Assembly (NCBI GenBank): GCA_037389465.1
Contig: JAZARR010000179.1
Location: 2,762,501-2,826,500 of the forward strand
Source of the DNA: Baylisascaris procyonis
Taxonomy: Eukaryota > Nematoda > Chromadorea > Rhabditida > Ascarididae
DNA length: 64,000 nucleotides
Reading direction: 5' to 3'
Shown here: positions 12,389-27,913 of the stretch, piece by piece
Position numbering within the stretch: position 1 is the first letter of the stretch
Layout: each line of letters begins with the position of its first letter
Notes under the pieces: model-generated
Databases searched by the model: none
Seen by the model: the letters and a program-made list of their open reading frames with translations, nothing else
What the model was told of the DNA's origin: nothing
Translations under genes and position numbers: made by a program

Positions 12389-15003
12389 TGCCGATCTTCG
12401 GTCCTCGAACGGCTTGTTGTTTTGTTGTTTGTTTGTTTTTTTTTTTTTTTTTTTTCAGATATTCGATTGCATTTTATGAAATTAGCAATGAACAGAGATT
12501 TGTTCGCAGTTGTGAAAATTATTGAAGGATATTATGGATTGTTGAGATTAAATTTTTTTTTTTTTCACTTCTATATTATTCAAATTCCAGTTAAAGCAAA
12601 TTACCTTTCAGTTACATTTTATTATTAATGCAATTTTTATTCGATTAATAACTTTTTATGTTCTTATTTGTTACGTAATTATTTTTTTATATAATTTAAC
12701 TAAATTCATCTGTTTTGATTCAGTTGTTTTATGACTTGTAAAAGTTTGAACCGTTCTGTAGTTCAGTATTATGCGCTAGAATTGTAGTGAGTGCCATAGG
12801 AACCATTGAAAATGTTGAATTCGAGCCTTATCATTTAGTTATAATTGTTGATGAGCAATTTAAGGTGTCCGGATGATACTAAAAAGTATTGCTTTTCAAC
12901 ACCGAATTATTTCTTTCTATAACATACTTCCGTTTTCTATATTTATTCTTAGTTTTTGTTTATAGCTCTAAAGATTTATGCTAATGTTACTTGCGTTCGT
13001 AAAATTAAGCTGTGTTTACTATTATTCGTTTAAATAATTTTTTTTTTTTTATTGTTTCATAGTTTTATTTCAATAATTTCATTATTTATTGTTTCAAATA
13101 ATATTAATTTGCAAATTTAGCGATTTTTGCATCAATATGATTATGTGATAATCTATCACTGTTTTCTATCAAGGAGATATTCTCTTATTCTTAGATGAAA
13201 TTATTATCGAATATGCAAGACTTTATTCGTTTTTCTTTCGTTTTAATGAAATTCTGCTACTGAATCGACGTGAATTTTTATAGAAATTTAGGATTAAATA
13301 ATTCTTAAATTTATTATTATTATAATTTTTTTTTGAATTCATTTGATCCTTTCAATGATTGCAACCCATATAACACTCTCTTTGCCAACCTTTTCTAATT
13401 ATTCGTCAACAACACTTCCAATGATAAATATAGGGGGTGGCAATCTCATTAACGAAAATGTTTGTTGTAGTGAAGGGGGTATAATTTTTTTTTTATATGG
13501 AGATGATCATGGGGGCAATCTGATGAGTTCGTCAAGGGTTATAGTCGGATCGAATACCCGACGATTCGACCTCTTTCTAGATCATAGTAACGTTAGCGTC
13601 TCCACAACTTCCTTTGTAATACCGTCCTTTGCGAGGTGAGGTGAAGAGAGACGGAAGATGAAGCGTACCGCATCGTCCCCTTTCCTCTTCGCTGTCCCCC
13701 TCCCCCAACCTCCGGGAAAATCTCTCTGGTAAAAAAATTAGTCTTTCTAACAGTGACAAATGGCATCTCTCTAACCTCGAGACAGAAAAGAACGAAATTA
13801 TTAGCTGCCTAGGCGGGAGAGGAGTTAAGTTTGCGGGATATCTAATCAACCCTTATTTCCGTTATCTCGCCGATCGAAGCCCTACCGGTTCGTCGTTTCA
13901 GTTATCCTAGGCACTTTTCATCCGTGGAAAAGTGGATCCAGGTTCAATTCGGTTATAGTTAGCCCCAGAGGACGGGTTAAACGCATTGACTATTCGGTTA
14001 AGACCAATCGATCAAGCAGGAACCAGGTTTACTCCAGATCCGAATTGATGATTGTTAGTAAAGTTCAGTGTAGTTGTGCTGCGTTCAGTTGAAAAGATAA
14101 ACGTCAATGTTACTCAATAAATCTGTGGATTTCCATTTATTTCTATTTCCCATTTCTCGTATTGCTTGAATTGTAATCGTTTCGCAAATTGTTTTCTCAT
14201 TTTTGAATTTAGTAATACGCTTTTATAACGATGGATATGTGTAGATTTTTCTTGTTTCATTCATAAAAATTCTAGGTTGGGTGAGATAGAATCAAATCTT
14301 CCTGTATGTTATACCTGTAATTGTATTCGTATATACCTGTAATTATTTACTTACCTTTTTTTTTAAATGAACAATATATTCTCTCTAACATTTAACGTTT
14401 CGATTTTTTGTTGCGGGAATTGCTTATGATGCTCAAAGAATTTGACTATACGATTATTTGCTTGTTAGAGGAGGTGTTTATGAAATTTGTACAATTTATA
14501 GGAGATAAATTTCTTGCTAATTGTTGTTATTTTATACGAATATATTCGTGTTTGAGATTTATTCATTTGAATTAAAATTGATATTGAATTAGATATTTGA
14601 TATTGATTTCATATTCAACAAATCGATTAAATTTATAATTCGTCAATTTCAATTAAATTTTCTTACGTGATAAAATTTTAGAGAATTTGATAAAATTTCG
14701 AGAGCAAAAGAATTGGATTTGTGAAAGACGGAAGAAAGAATGAGAACCTAAGCTAACGGAATGATGAGGGATACTAAATAAAATGCATCAATGTTGTCAG
14801 CCAAATATAAATATTCAAAAATTAACACTAATAACATTCGAATAGCTTATTTTCCATATTGACGGCGACATCGAATCACAAAGAATATCGATTCGAATGC
14901 ATCTCATTTCAGCACTACAATGGTTAGGAACATCTATAATAGTCAAATCTTATAGGTTATTGGGGTGCATCGATGAGTCAAAAATATCGAATGTCTATAT
15001 GGT

Positions 15004-15020
15004 GGGGGGGGGGGGGGGGG
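15004..15020. repeat. Poly-G tract, 17 bases
   Basis: An uninterrupted G run in AT-rich surroundings, able in principle to form a G-quadruplex. It lies in the Angel-HYLS1 intergenic region. Confidence 0.95.
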
Positions 15021-17834
15021 ATCGCATTAGTTAAGGATCCTTGTAGGTTCTTACAAATAATCCACTATGGGATTGTTATATGGAAATATATGATGGTGCA
15101 AGTTTTATTTATTCGATGAGATTATTTTAGCTTATTTCATTTAAGCGTTTTCAATTATATTTTGAAGAGGGTTAATGAGTTTTTTTTTTTTTTCGAATGT
15201 ATTTGGGATATACGTTTATATTATTTTCTAAACAGCTATGTTTTCGTCGTTGCAACGTTCCCTTTCACGGCAATATAAAAACAAGATTGGATATACGTAA
15301 GAACAAGTTTCAAAGGTTATCAAAGGTAATTGGGATTGTCGAGAAGATTTTGAAAGATTTTTTTCTGTCTTCGAGTGAATAAACTCGAAGATTGGGAAAT
15401 ATAGGTTCAATACATGGATTATAAACTATAATAAACTTTAAAATAACAATGTGCGTATGATTCTTTTCTCTTGTCACAACTACATAGCACCCTTACGAGC
15501 TCTCAGATAGTTCATTAGGGTTCCGCAAATTCGTCGAGAATGATTGCAAAAATGTTCGTTTTTATCAAGTACAGATTTAGATGGTTACCGGAAACGGTAT
15601 GAATTATTTTAATATTTGTTAACGTTTCGAGTTGAGTCTGCGCAATTTTAATACGGTGATAGAAATGCGTTGTGAGGTAATCGACTGTTTTGCATCAAAA
15701 GGAACTATGAAACTTGACAATGAATAAATAAGATCGACCGTTGATCGAATTTCCAGATCCTTAGCAGTTGGGCTCCTTTTTCATCAAGTAACCAATAGTT
15801 TAGCCTAAGCTTCATATATTCGAGATTAGGCTACCTCTTAATCCGTGATATAAAGTGAACACTGCAGTGATTCGACGATGTCGAGGAGGAATAAAACAAA
15901 TTTTTGTTCGTAAAACGGTAAACAAGTTGAGTAACAGTATGCTGAGGGGTGATTTAAAAAAGTTGTCATAGCTACGCTATGACCATAATAACGGCATCGC
16001 GCTGAGTTCATACGGATGGCATGCTAGGCAGTTGTTCCTAGGAGTTGGGTTTATGATGCGCCGATGGGAAAGGCTTTCGAATGTTAATCAATGTTAAAAT
16101 GATAGGTGCGATGTGCAATTGGCCCACGAAAAGCGATACGCTACCATCAAAGGCGCAAATGTCGCGTGGCTGAAATTCCTTTTTCACCGGAATGTCGCAT
16201 AGGCGCAGAGACGTGCTTTTTTGAATTTTGAAAGAAGACCGTTCCCATATCGCGACATTCGTTTGAGAATTTTAAAATGGGATGCGAAAACAATCGAGAA
16301 ATTGATACGAAATCACGTAACGATAAATGCTGTTCAAGTTGAATTTTTTTTTTCGCAACATGAATGTATAAATTGAGGTTAAATGCCGACGAACTTAGCT
16401 AAAAGGTTATTTTATTCCGACAAATTGAAAGATGTTTATTGGAGTGGAAATTTCGCAGTTGAAAAAAATTTCTGAAGGAAATATTATTACAAATTTTCAG
16501 AAAAGCGTTTTTATTATTTTAAATTTCATGTAATTTAAATATGCAAATTCGAATGCGAAAATTGCAATCAAAGTACTTGTACTCGCTTACTTTCAATTAC
16601 AATGCTAAGCAGCATACCTGGCCATAAGCGAAAGGTGAAAAGAATTCGTATGTTTGTAGCCGATAAGCATTTTATTATATTATGATATTGTTTATCGTTC
16701 ATATAAATACTGCGTTGTAGATTTTTTCGTTTTCACTTACTATTATAATTAGTGATTAGTTACGTGCTGCACCACTAAACATACTTCACTTCTTTCAAAA
16801 TATTCCGATCCAAAAAAAACCCTCACCTTTCCCAGTCATGAATTATCGGCAAAATTTTCTGCAAAATGTCAGAAAGTTTTAATTTACGAGATATTTTAAA
16901 TATGGTTCTCATATTCATTACTTCAAAATAACCCTATTTGATTGATTTTGTGGTCCCACAATATTCCCAGCTCTTGGGTATGGCACTGAAGAACCAACCC
17001 ATGATATCTACTTGTGATCTAACATTGCAGTGATCAGTTTTACTCGTATAGTTGATTCTCGTTCATTGTTCTTCACATAATGCTATTGGTCGACTTATGT
17101 ACGTACCTTTGTGCTGCCCTAGGCGATATCTGAGGCTTATGTAAATCGGGATACAGTTTCCCTATCTGCGTTCGCCTTGTTACCGATCACCCTTCTGTTA
17201 TATTCGTCTTGGGATCGATGGTGCTCCTCAATAAACCTTTTATGCTATCAACCGTTGTGCATTCACGTTCCACACGCAGCCTCCCTCTTCAATGTCGTCG
17301 CTGCCCAACACAACAGTTGGCATACATATAAAACACCAACATTAATCCGGCATCCAGCATTTCCACCAATATAGTTAAACATATAACAAATTTTGTTGCA
17401 ATCCCACCAAATTCTAAAATTTTGTTCATTTTATGTGTTGGTTAAGATTACCACGGTAACGCTCCTTTCGTCGTTTTTTCTTATGGTACTTTATAATGGA
17501 TGTGTGCATGTATATTGAAATGAATTTAATTGGTTGGAACATGTTGTCATGGTTATCTCAGTGGAAAATCTACTCAAAGCCGAGAAACTTTTGAAATTAT
17601 TAACAAAAACTTGTTACATTGCACATTACTTAGTTCGTGAATTTTATTGACAAAGAAAATTAAGTCGCACTCGCTAATTAACTTTGTGAACTTCATTGAG
17701 AAAAATGTGAAGTCGTACTTATAGAACTTCATCAAAAAATACAAAAAGCTACACCATATTACGTCAAGTAACACATTAATTACATTGAAAAGTGTTAGCT
17801 ATATTTGTATTTGCTTAGCTTTTACTTTAAGCCC

Positions 17835-18037
<203 letters not shown>

Positions 18038-18460
18038 TGGTTTATATTATTCTCAAATCATCGTCGATTGTTCTGGATGATCGTTTTATTTGATCAAACT
18101 GCAATGCTGTCATTCTTCATTGCCATTCATGATTACTTTTTCGATACCCATTACTTTTTTGTGTAGTATGCTTAATAAATCTTGAAGAAATTTTGCTGTT
18201 TTAAAACCCTTCAAGTATAAAATGAATTAAACAGTTGTTATTTGCAAAGATGAGGCTCGATGAATATTCTTTATAATACAATAATATTTTGTTAATGAAG
18301 AGTTGGCAAATGCCCGCGGGAAATACGTATCAGATCGGCCTATGTGAAGGCGAAGGCGTCATATTTAAGCTGATTCTCCTTCATTTTGCTTTACTTGCTG
18401 ATTTTGCATATTGTATCCCTCTCCGATCCGGGTTGCATTATAGATGCAATGGTTTTTTTA

Positions 18461-18464
18461 TAGA
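18461..18464 (+). promoter_or_regulatory. Probable leader trans-splice (or 5' UTR) acceptor for HYLS1
   Basis: A T-rich tract runs into TAG at 18461-18463, so the mature mRNA would start at 18464, only 7 bases before the HYLS1 ATG at 18471. Acceptors this close to the start codon are typical of spliced-leader addition in nematodes. A conventional 5' UTR exon further upstream cannot be excluded. Confidence 0.55.
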
Positions 18465-18470
18465 GACGAA

Positions 18471-21400
18471 ATGTCGACAAGAAGTAATGTTGATCACTCG
18501 ACAAGAGGATGGTTGAGTGAAGCGGATTTATTAGAAGCGATCAATGAAATGGGATACAATGTATCGCCACAAGAATTATCTGCTCTCAGAGATGGTAAAC
18601 GCATTTAATATTTTTCCTTTAATGTGGGAAGAGATTTTTGGATTTCTTTAAACGATAATTTTTTGTTTCTTTTTTTTCAATTTTTCTTGAAACCTAATGA
18701 CTCTTGAAATTGCCTATAAATAAATTTCGTTACTCGCATCTAGATTGAATCTAAAAAACGCATATAGTGCCAAGCATTCTGGCATGTATTTTCAGCTGTT
18801 TCAATTGGGATTTCTGAAGTTTTTTCCATTCTTTTCTGCTTCTTTGTTCTGCAGAAATTTTATGCGGCGTTTAGAAGTAGTGTAGTAAAGAGGAACATTT
18901 TATGCTTATTATATGTTAAAAGATTCTTATCAACGCTTATTTAGTGGTGGTGGTTGCCTAAGAGGAGGGGCAAGGAGGGGGGGAGGGGGGGGGGAAGAAA
19001 GGTATGTGGTATTGTGGATAACGGCACGGTGGACGAGAAAATGGAATAAGATTGGAGATAGCTAGAACGTTTATTAGAGATATTTTCCTCGCATAATTGA
19101 TGAAATGTTTTGTCGTTTTATTCTCTGAATTGAAGTTTTGAGTGTTGAAAGTTTTTAGGCGTTTGTTTTATTTTAAAAATGATTCAAATGGTCATTCTTT
19201 TTCATAGATTTGGAAACATATTTCATTAATTAGGCATTGTTTTGGAAATGTATAAAAATGCAGCCTTTATTCTTGTTAAAAAATATTTTTTTTTAAATTC
19301 ATTTTTTATTACGTTGTTTAAAATTTTGGCAAGCACATTACCTTTGTTGTTTTCATTCGGAAGTAAATCACCTTGTTTAAGTTTTATAAAAATAGTCAAA
19401 TTATATATTATGCGATTCCATCATTTCTTTCAATGATTTAGCTGCGGATTTTATTCTTAAAAAGGACAAATTTATATTGATGTTTTTTTTTTGCAGATAT
19501 TGAAAATTTTATCGATGAAGATGAAGTGAATGATTGTCACGATGATGAGGGCAATATTTCATTATTCTCGTCATTGCGTTTCTCAGATGATTGCCCACCT
19601 CAACGACAATCAGGTAAATATTTTTTTAGTAATCGTTTATTAGGCGCAATGCGCGCTTTCTAATAACGAAATGCGCTATTTTATGGTGAAATTTGCATAT
19701 TTAATCCATTTTCTATAGTATATTTGTGTTAAGCGTGATTTTCTAATAGTGTCTTGTTTCCGGTAAATTCCGTAAGAGACGTGAATGGTAGATGGATGCT
19801 GTTCTGTGCTCTTTTGCGAATTTGGTTAAATATTGGGTCGGTGTTTATTGCTTTAAGATTTTTTTATTGCGAGTTTATATTCGATTTATCGATCAGATTG
19901 CGCAATTATTCTTGAAAGATTATCAGTTTTAAGAATAAAGCTAGCTGAATTATTATTATAAGCAACTTTGCCTCGAATCACATAAATATTATCAATTTGC
20001 ATATCGGTTGACCTAAAGATGAAACGATTCTCAGTTTATTATTAAAATAGTGAGAATATTATTTTCAAATAAACTTTCAAAAATGAAACGAATCGGAATT
20101 ATTTTAAATATTCAAAAATCTTTTGAAAATTTTGCCTCTTATAAATCGGAAATTCGATCTATAAGGTAAGGCTAGCGAAATGACCTTTGAAATTGAGGAT
20201 CTTCGAAATAAGGGTAGCGAAGCGGTTCGAAAATTTTGGTGGATGAAGGCAGCCTGCCAGAGGAATTGGATTCTGTTAGCGTTTTTCGTTTCATTTTAAT
20301 TTTCGAATCGTAGTGGTGGTAGAGGAAGGGTTTCTGATGGGGGGAGGGGGAGGGAGGTGAGTCTCTTCAAATATCGTTTTTATACACCAGTGGTTCGTTG
20401 ACTATGATACTTTTGTAGTAGCTTAGTATATTTTGGGGACAAGCACTCTTTACCTTTCAATAAAATTTGAGAAATTCTTCACTCTCGGGGGTTTATTCGA
20501 TGAAGCACGGTAGTATTGTACGTCAGAGGTAAGAAAGCATCATATTATATTATGAACTGAGTTTTCTAGGACTGATTATTGTCAAGCAACTGTAAGAAAG
20601 CATCATATTATATTATGAACTGGGTTTTCTAGGACTGATTATTGTCAAGCAGCTGTAAGAAAGCATCATATTATATTATGAACTGAGTTTTCTAGGACTG
20701 ATTATTGTCAAGCAACTATCTGAAACAAAGTTTGGCGTTAAAGAATCGTTTCTCCCTCCACCCCCCCCCCCCGTTTCGAATTTTGGCATTCTACTGGAGT
20801 GAATGGGATTGTGTATCTTTTAGGTGGAACGGAAAACGCGTCCGGAAGAGATATGAACGTTTTTGATCGTTATCGCTCTTTAAGTAATGCAGAGATGATA
20901 CGTCGGTACTATATGCGGCGAAATCGTCCGTCGGTACCCGATTCAAGTGGGCCAGCACGTAAACGAAGATGGCATCAAGAAGCGCTTTTTCTCACTCGAA
21001 ACGTAAGCATTTTCTTTCATAACCTACAAAGAATGTATATTTATGGGTGGTCTTTGTACTTTTGAATACAGGTATTTGTTTTCCTTCTTCCGCACTCACA
21101 TGGAAACCGATCACTTTGGGATTGAAGTGCTTCTTGATATCGGTTCCAAATTTGTAAATATTTATAAGCATATATAATTTAAAGCAAAACTTTATTGAAA
21201 AAGAAAGATTAAGAGATATTAAAAATATTTGCGTGAAATTTAAGGTTTCATAGAACTGATCTAATGCTTGAGAGGATTAGTTAGTTTTTCATAGAGAATA
21301 TATTTTGACGAAAACAAGAATTTAGCTATTGTAATTTATTAAATTTTATATAAAGGTTTTTAGGAGTTGCGTGCAGATCTCGAAATTGAAGTTAGTTTAT

Positions 21401-24400
21401 TTGCGGACGACTTGATAAATAGTGATGCGCAAAAATATAGGAATTCTTCCTCACTGAAGATTACTTAATATGCCAAGTAGAAGTAGTGGGAGGGGAGGGA
21501 ATTGGAAGAATTTGAGGGAAATTTTCTCACAGGAATTTGTTCGTACTGGAACAGTTGAGGGGGGGGGGGATGCGCTTATCACTAGTTGGATGAACTAGAT
21601 GTTAAGCAAGGAAGAATGGAAGAAATATATGATTTCAATTTTGTATCTTAATACTTCAAAATGATCTATACTACCGGCATTACGATATATTTTAACATAT
21701 GGTATTTATTCATGTCAAGTATTGATGTGATGATACGGTCGTTTCCATAATCCCGTATATTTCAGCAACAAGCTGAGGATTTTGACCGAGATGCAATATC
21801 GGATTTAATTTATGAAGGATATCTTTGTATGGAGAGACTCTACGCAGACAATGCACGCCTTTCACAATTAGTATGTTTTTTCTTGGGTATCTAATAAATG
21901 CGAATGCAGATCTAATAGCTGTAAATTGTTGACTATACCGCAGTGAATGTTGTTGAGTTTGTCTGTCTGTGTGTTGGGTCCCTCTAGTGCGGAATTATAG
22001 AGGAACTCATGCAGTTCCTCGCGTTCGGAAGTATTCATTCGAAACTTCGAAATGCTTTTAAAAAGAATGAATGTGCAGATTTTTTTGATTATAAAATTTT
22101 GGACGTCGTTGCAAGTGAATGAATTCCTCCGTTGAATGTGCTATTCGGTTGCAACGAATAGCGACTATTTCATATATTGGAAAGGTGTTTGAGTGGGATT
22201 ATATCTCTTGTTGCTTTCTCTCTCCTCCCTCCTACTCCGTTCCCTCCTTCTTTCCCTTCCTCTTCAAAGTTTTTCTGCTTGAGGGGAGGTACTGAAGGAT
22301 ATTTCGATAGTTGCATCACGCACCTGGTTCCGTACATTCTCCAAAGATACTTACAGGCTGGAAAAGTTGCAAGTTTATCGATTGCAGAATTATTACTTGC
22401 TGGTTCAACTATGCTCAGGTTTCTCATTTTTTTTGTGACAGTGCATATGACGACATGATTTTTGAAATTTTTATTCTCATGCTGCAGCGTTCCACAGTTC
22501 ATTTTATAGTCTTATAGCGCATTGTAGTACGTAGCGAATACGAAAATTTACTGATTGCATTATGCAGCAGTCGATTTTGTAATCAGCTATTTCAGAACTT
22601 TCTTTCAATATTTCCCTTATTTGTTTATTTAATCTACTCGATTTGTTGAATCGTGTCAAAAGGCTTGAAAGTGATATAAAACATAGGTAGAAGTTAGGTT
22701 TGAGGCATGCTATATATAATAATAATAAAACTTATTTTGGGAAAAAATCATGAAATTTTTCTGGAAAAAAGCAGACAAAATGTGGATTGATCAAGGAATC
22801 TTTTTTTTGGTATAACCAGTGGGTAGTTGCTTAATGAATTTTTCCTGAAAGACATCTGCAATTCTTGATAGATGGATGGGTATAGTTGGAATAGTGAAAA
22901 TATTTCTAGCGTTCCCTATGTGGGTAGGGATTTTGTTGAGGTAGTTAGAGAGTAAACTGCCTTCTTAAGTATAGACGAAGAGTGATGCTAGGTGAACCGT
23001 GAATTAGCACATTAACTTAAGTGCCGAATGAACGCTTCATTGCATAATTGTTATGAACTGGTTCGCACAACTTTTCGAACGCACCACCAATCGACTGCGT
23101 GAAATTTTGCATTTGAAAAATGTTTGCTGCTTTTTTAATTTTTTTTTAAATTTTTTTGTGAGATTTGCAAATTTATATGTTATTGTCTATTATGTAACTA
23201 ATTCATTTTATTGGTTCTCCATCCTGAATTTGCCAAATTATTGTGGAAGTGAAATAGCGGAAATGGGGTTGGGTGACTAAAGCTAAATGGATTTGGGTTA
23301 TCTTTTCTTCCACCTACTACAGTTTGAAAACTTCATGAAGTAAAATTTTATTTTATCGGCAAAAAAATTTAATTCCTTTGAAACTTCCTATGATTTCTTT
23401 TCTTCTTAATAATTTCTTTTTTTTTCTATCAAACTATCTATAAATTTTCCCTTTTTAGACCAAAAATCTAAGAACATCTCGAAGAAATAGTAGTCATATT
23501 GCTGCTCCATCGAATGAACGAAGAGAAGAGGAAATTGCTGCCAACGATGAAGATTTGCCTGAAGAGAATGGAGGTCGCATATTTAAGTGTTACTTCCTAG
23601 CAAAATAGGCATATTCATCAAGCTCTTCCTTCATCCCTTCACTTCCCGATCCTTCCCGATTCGGGCAAAGCGACGATTCTGATATTACGTTCATCGTTCC
23701 CCTTACTAACGCTAATGCAAATGAAACGCGCAAAACCATTGCCAAAAATATAACAATTTGAACCTGTATTATTTGTATTACTCTTAATATTTTTTTCGTG
23801 GATATTTTCACTATGAAAGTCTTATGTTTGAAGTTTTTAGTTATACACCGTAAAGTTCCGTTTATCGAATCCGTTCACCGATTTTTTTAAACGAGAAAAT
23901 AATCAAAGCGAGATTTGTATTTTGAAATATTCAATGATAACGTCTAGTCTCGGTGAACGGATATTTCTGTCGATGGAGAAATCAGCTTCAGGTTCTCAAT
24001 TATAGTTTATTTCTCAAAAGGGGCTGGAAAAAAATTTTTTTAATTGAAAAAAGAAAAAGTAATATAATCAGAATTTGACAGTATTTTCATTTGCAGGTGA
24101 TCAAGAAGAATGGTCAATACCCATATATTCATCTACTGAGGATGATGGTTTTCCTGTCGAACGTATACCTGATATAGATCCATGTTGGTTTCTTCTTCTT
24201 TTGTATCTTTTTTTTTTCGCAAATTTTTGCAGAAGATCTCTATATTTATCGTTTTAAACTTATGCTTTTTTTTTTAATTTCTGGTCGTTTGTTTCAATTA
24301 TTTCAATTTCCAAATCAATATAGACAAACCCGTGAAATTCGTTGAGTTTAATTCACTTCTACGAGTTCTTTGCTTCGATTCATCGATATCGAAGCTCTTT

Positions 24401-24896
24401 TTTCTGCAATTTTGAAAGATTTTATTAAATTTTCAAGCCAAAATTGTTCAAATGTTGCAAAAAAAAAAAAGAAATTTTGTTTGATGATTTGAAACGATAA
24501 TTTCTTGAAGAGATTATATTATTAGATATTTGTTATTGTTTTTGAATATTCATGGAGTTTACCGTTTTTATGGAAATAACTTGGAAATCGGTTCTCAAAT
24601 TCTGCTATTTTTGCTCATAATTTTCAATTCTAGAAGTTGATAAGTTTGCAGCAATTCGACCTGTTTTGTGTCCTCTACCTGGTGGAGTTCCCTTCAAACA
24701 TGATCCAGTGAAGAAGTTCGAGCTATATCAAAGAGAATGGAGACGCAATCCTCCACCAGGTGAGAAGAAGCGTCTTTCGCTACGATGGAAAGTGAGAGAA
24801 TATATGTTGAGGCAAGACATCTCCAGTATGAAGGCGAAGGATCTGGGCAGAAAGCGTCCACCAAACCCCGAATGGGTGCCCAGAAGTTATCTCTGA
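18471..24896 (+). CDS. HYLS1: HYLS1 homologue, centriolar/ciliogenesis protein
   Basis: Seven exons: 18471-18594, 19497-19613, 20824-21002, 21766-21870, 23459-23573, 24097-24162, 24634-24896 (TGA); 322 residues, close to the human length of about 300. Seen: the C-terminal HYLS-1 signature lies at about residues 258-295, with HDPVKKFELYQREW, then PPPGEKKR, then LRWKVREYML, followed by a terminal VPRSYL. This lines up with the human pattern Y-x-x-Y-K-x-x-W, P-G-E, LRW-x-VRE-x-ML and a later YVP motif. The N-terminus (residues 13-50, GWLSEADLLEAINEMGYNV onward) is a predicted helical, acidic segment; the centre is charged and low in hydrophobics. Known: HYLS-1 is a core centriolar protein needed for basal-body function and cilium formation; a human point mutation causes hydrolethalus syndrome. 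The exon 6 donor is fixed by reading frame: GTATAC at 24163 gives a Gln at the join, whereas GTTGGT at 24184 would create TAA with the same acceptor. Confidence 0.93.
20529..20717. repeat. Exact 3 x 63 bp tandem repeat in HYLS1 intron 2
   Basis: Three consecutive 63-base copies start at 20529, 20592 and 20655, each beginning GTAAGAAAGCATC and ending near GTCAAGCA(A/G)CT. Only two substitutions distinguish copy 2 (GAACTGG for GAACTGA, and CAGCT for CAACT). The array lies about 100 bases upstream of exon 3. Confidence 0.97.
20761..20772. repeat. Poly-C tract, 12 bases
   Basis: A homopolymer C run between the 63 bp tandem array and the HYLS1 exon 3 acceptor. Confidence 0.95.
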
Positions 24897-27831
<2,935 letters not shown>

Positions 27832-27913
27832 GATCAAAGAATCTGCTCATTCGCTCATATATACGATCGAACTCAGTAATATCCTATCCCGAAGAGTCAG
27901 AGGTTTTTAAAGA

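Noticed and set aside
13923..13985. GGTTCAATTC, similar to a tRNA B-box
   Set aside because: No matching A-box at the right distance and no acceptor or anticodon stem could be drawn.
22170..22502. 110-codon minus-strand ORF with a 93-codon + strand ORF opposite
   Set aside because: Both lie in the intron between HYLS1 exons 4 and 5, overlap a pyrimidine-rich low-complexity stretch, and have no recognisable motif.
22932..22960. A TGAGGTAG sequence resembling the let-7 microRNA family seed
   Set aside because: Only the seed matches. The downstream bases differ from known let-7 members and I see no complementary arm nearby to make a precursor hairpin; it lies in a HYLS1 intron.
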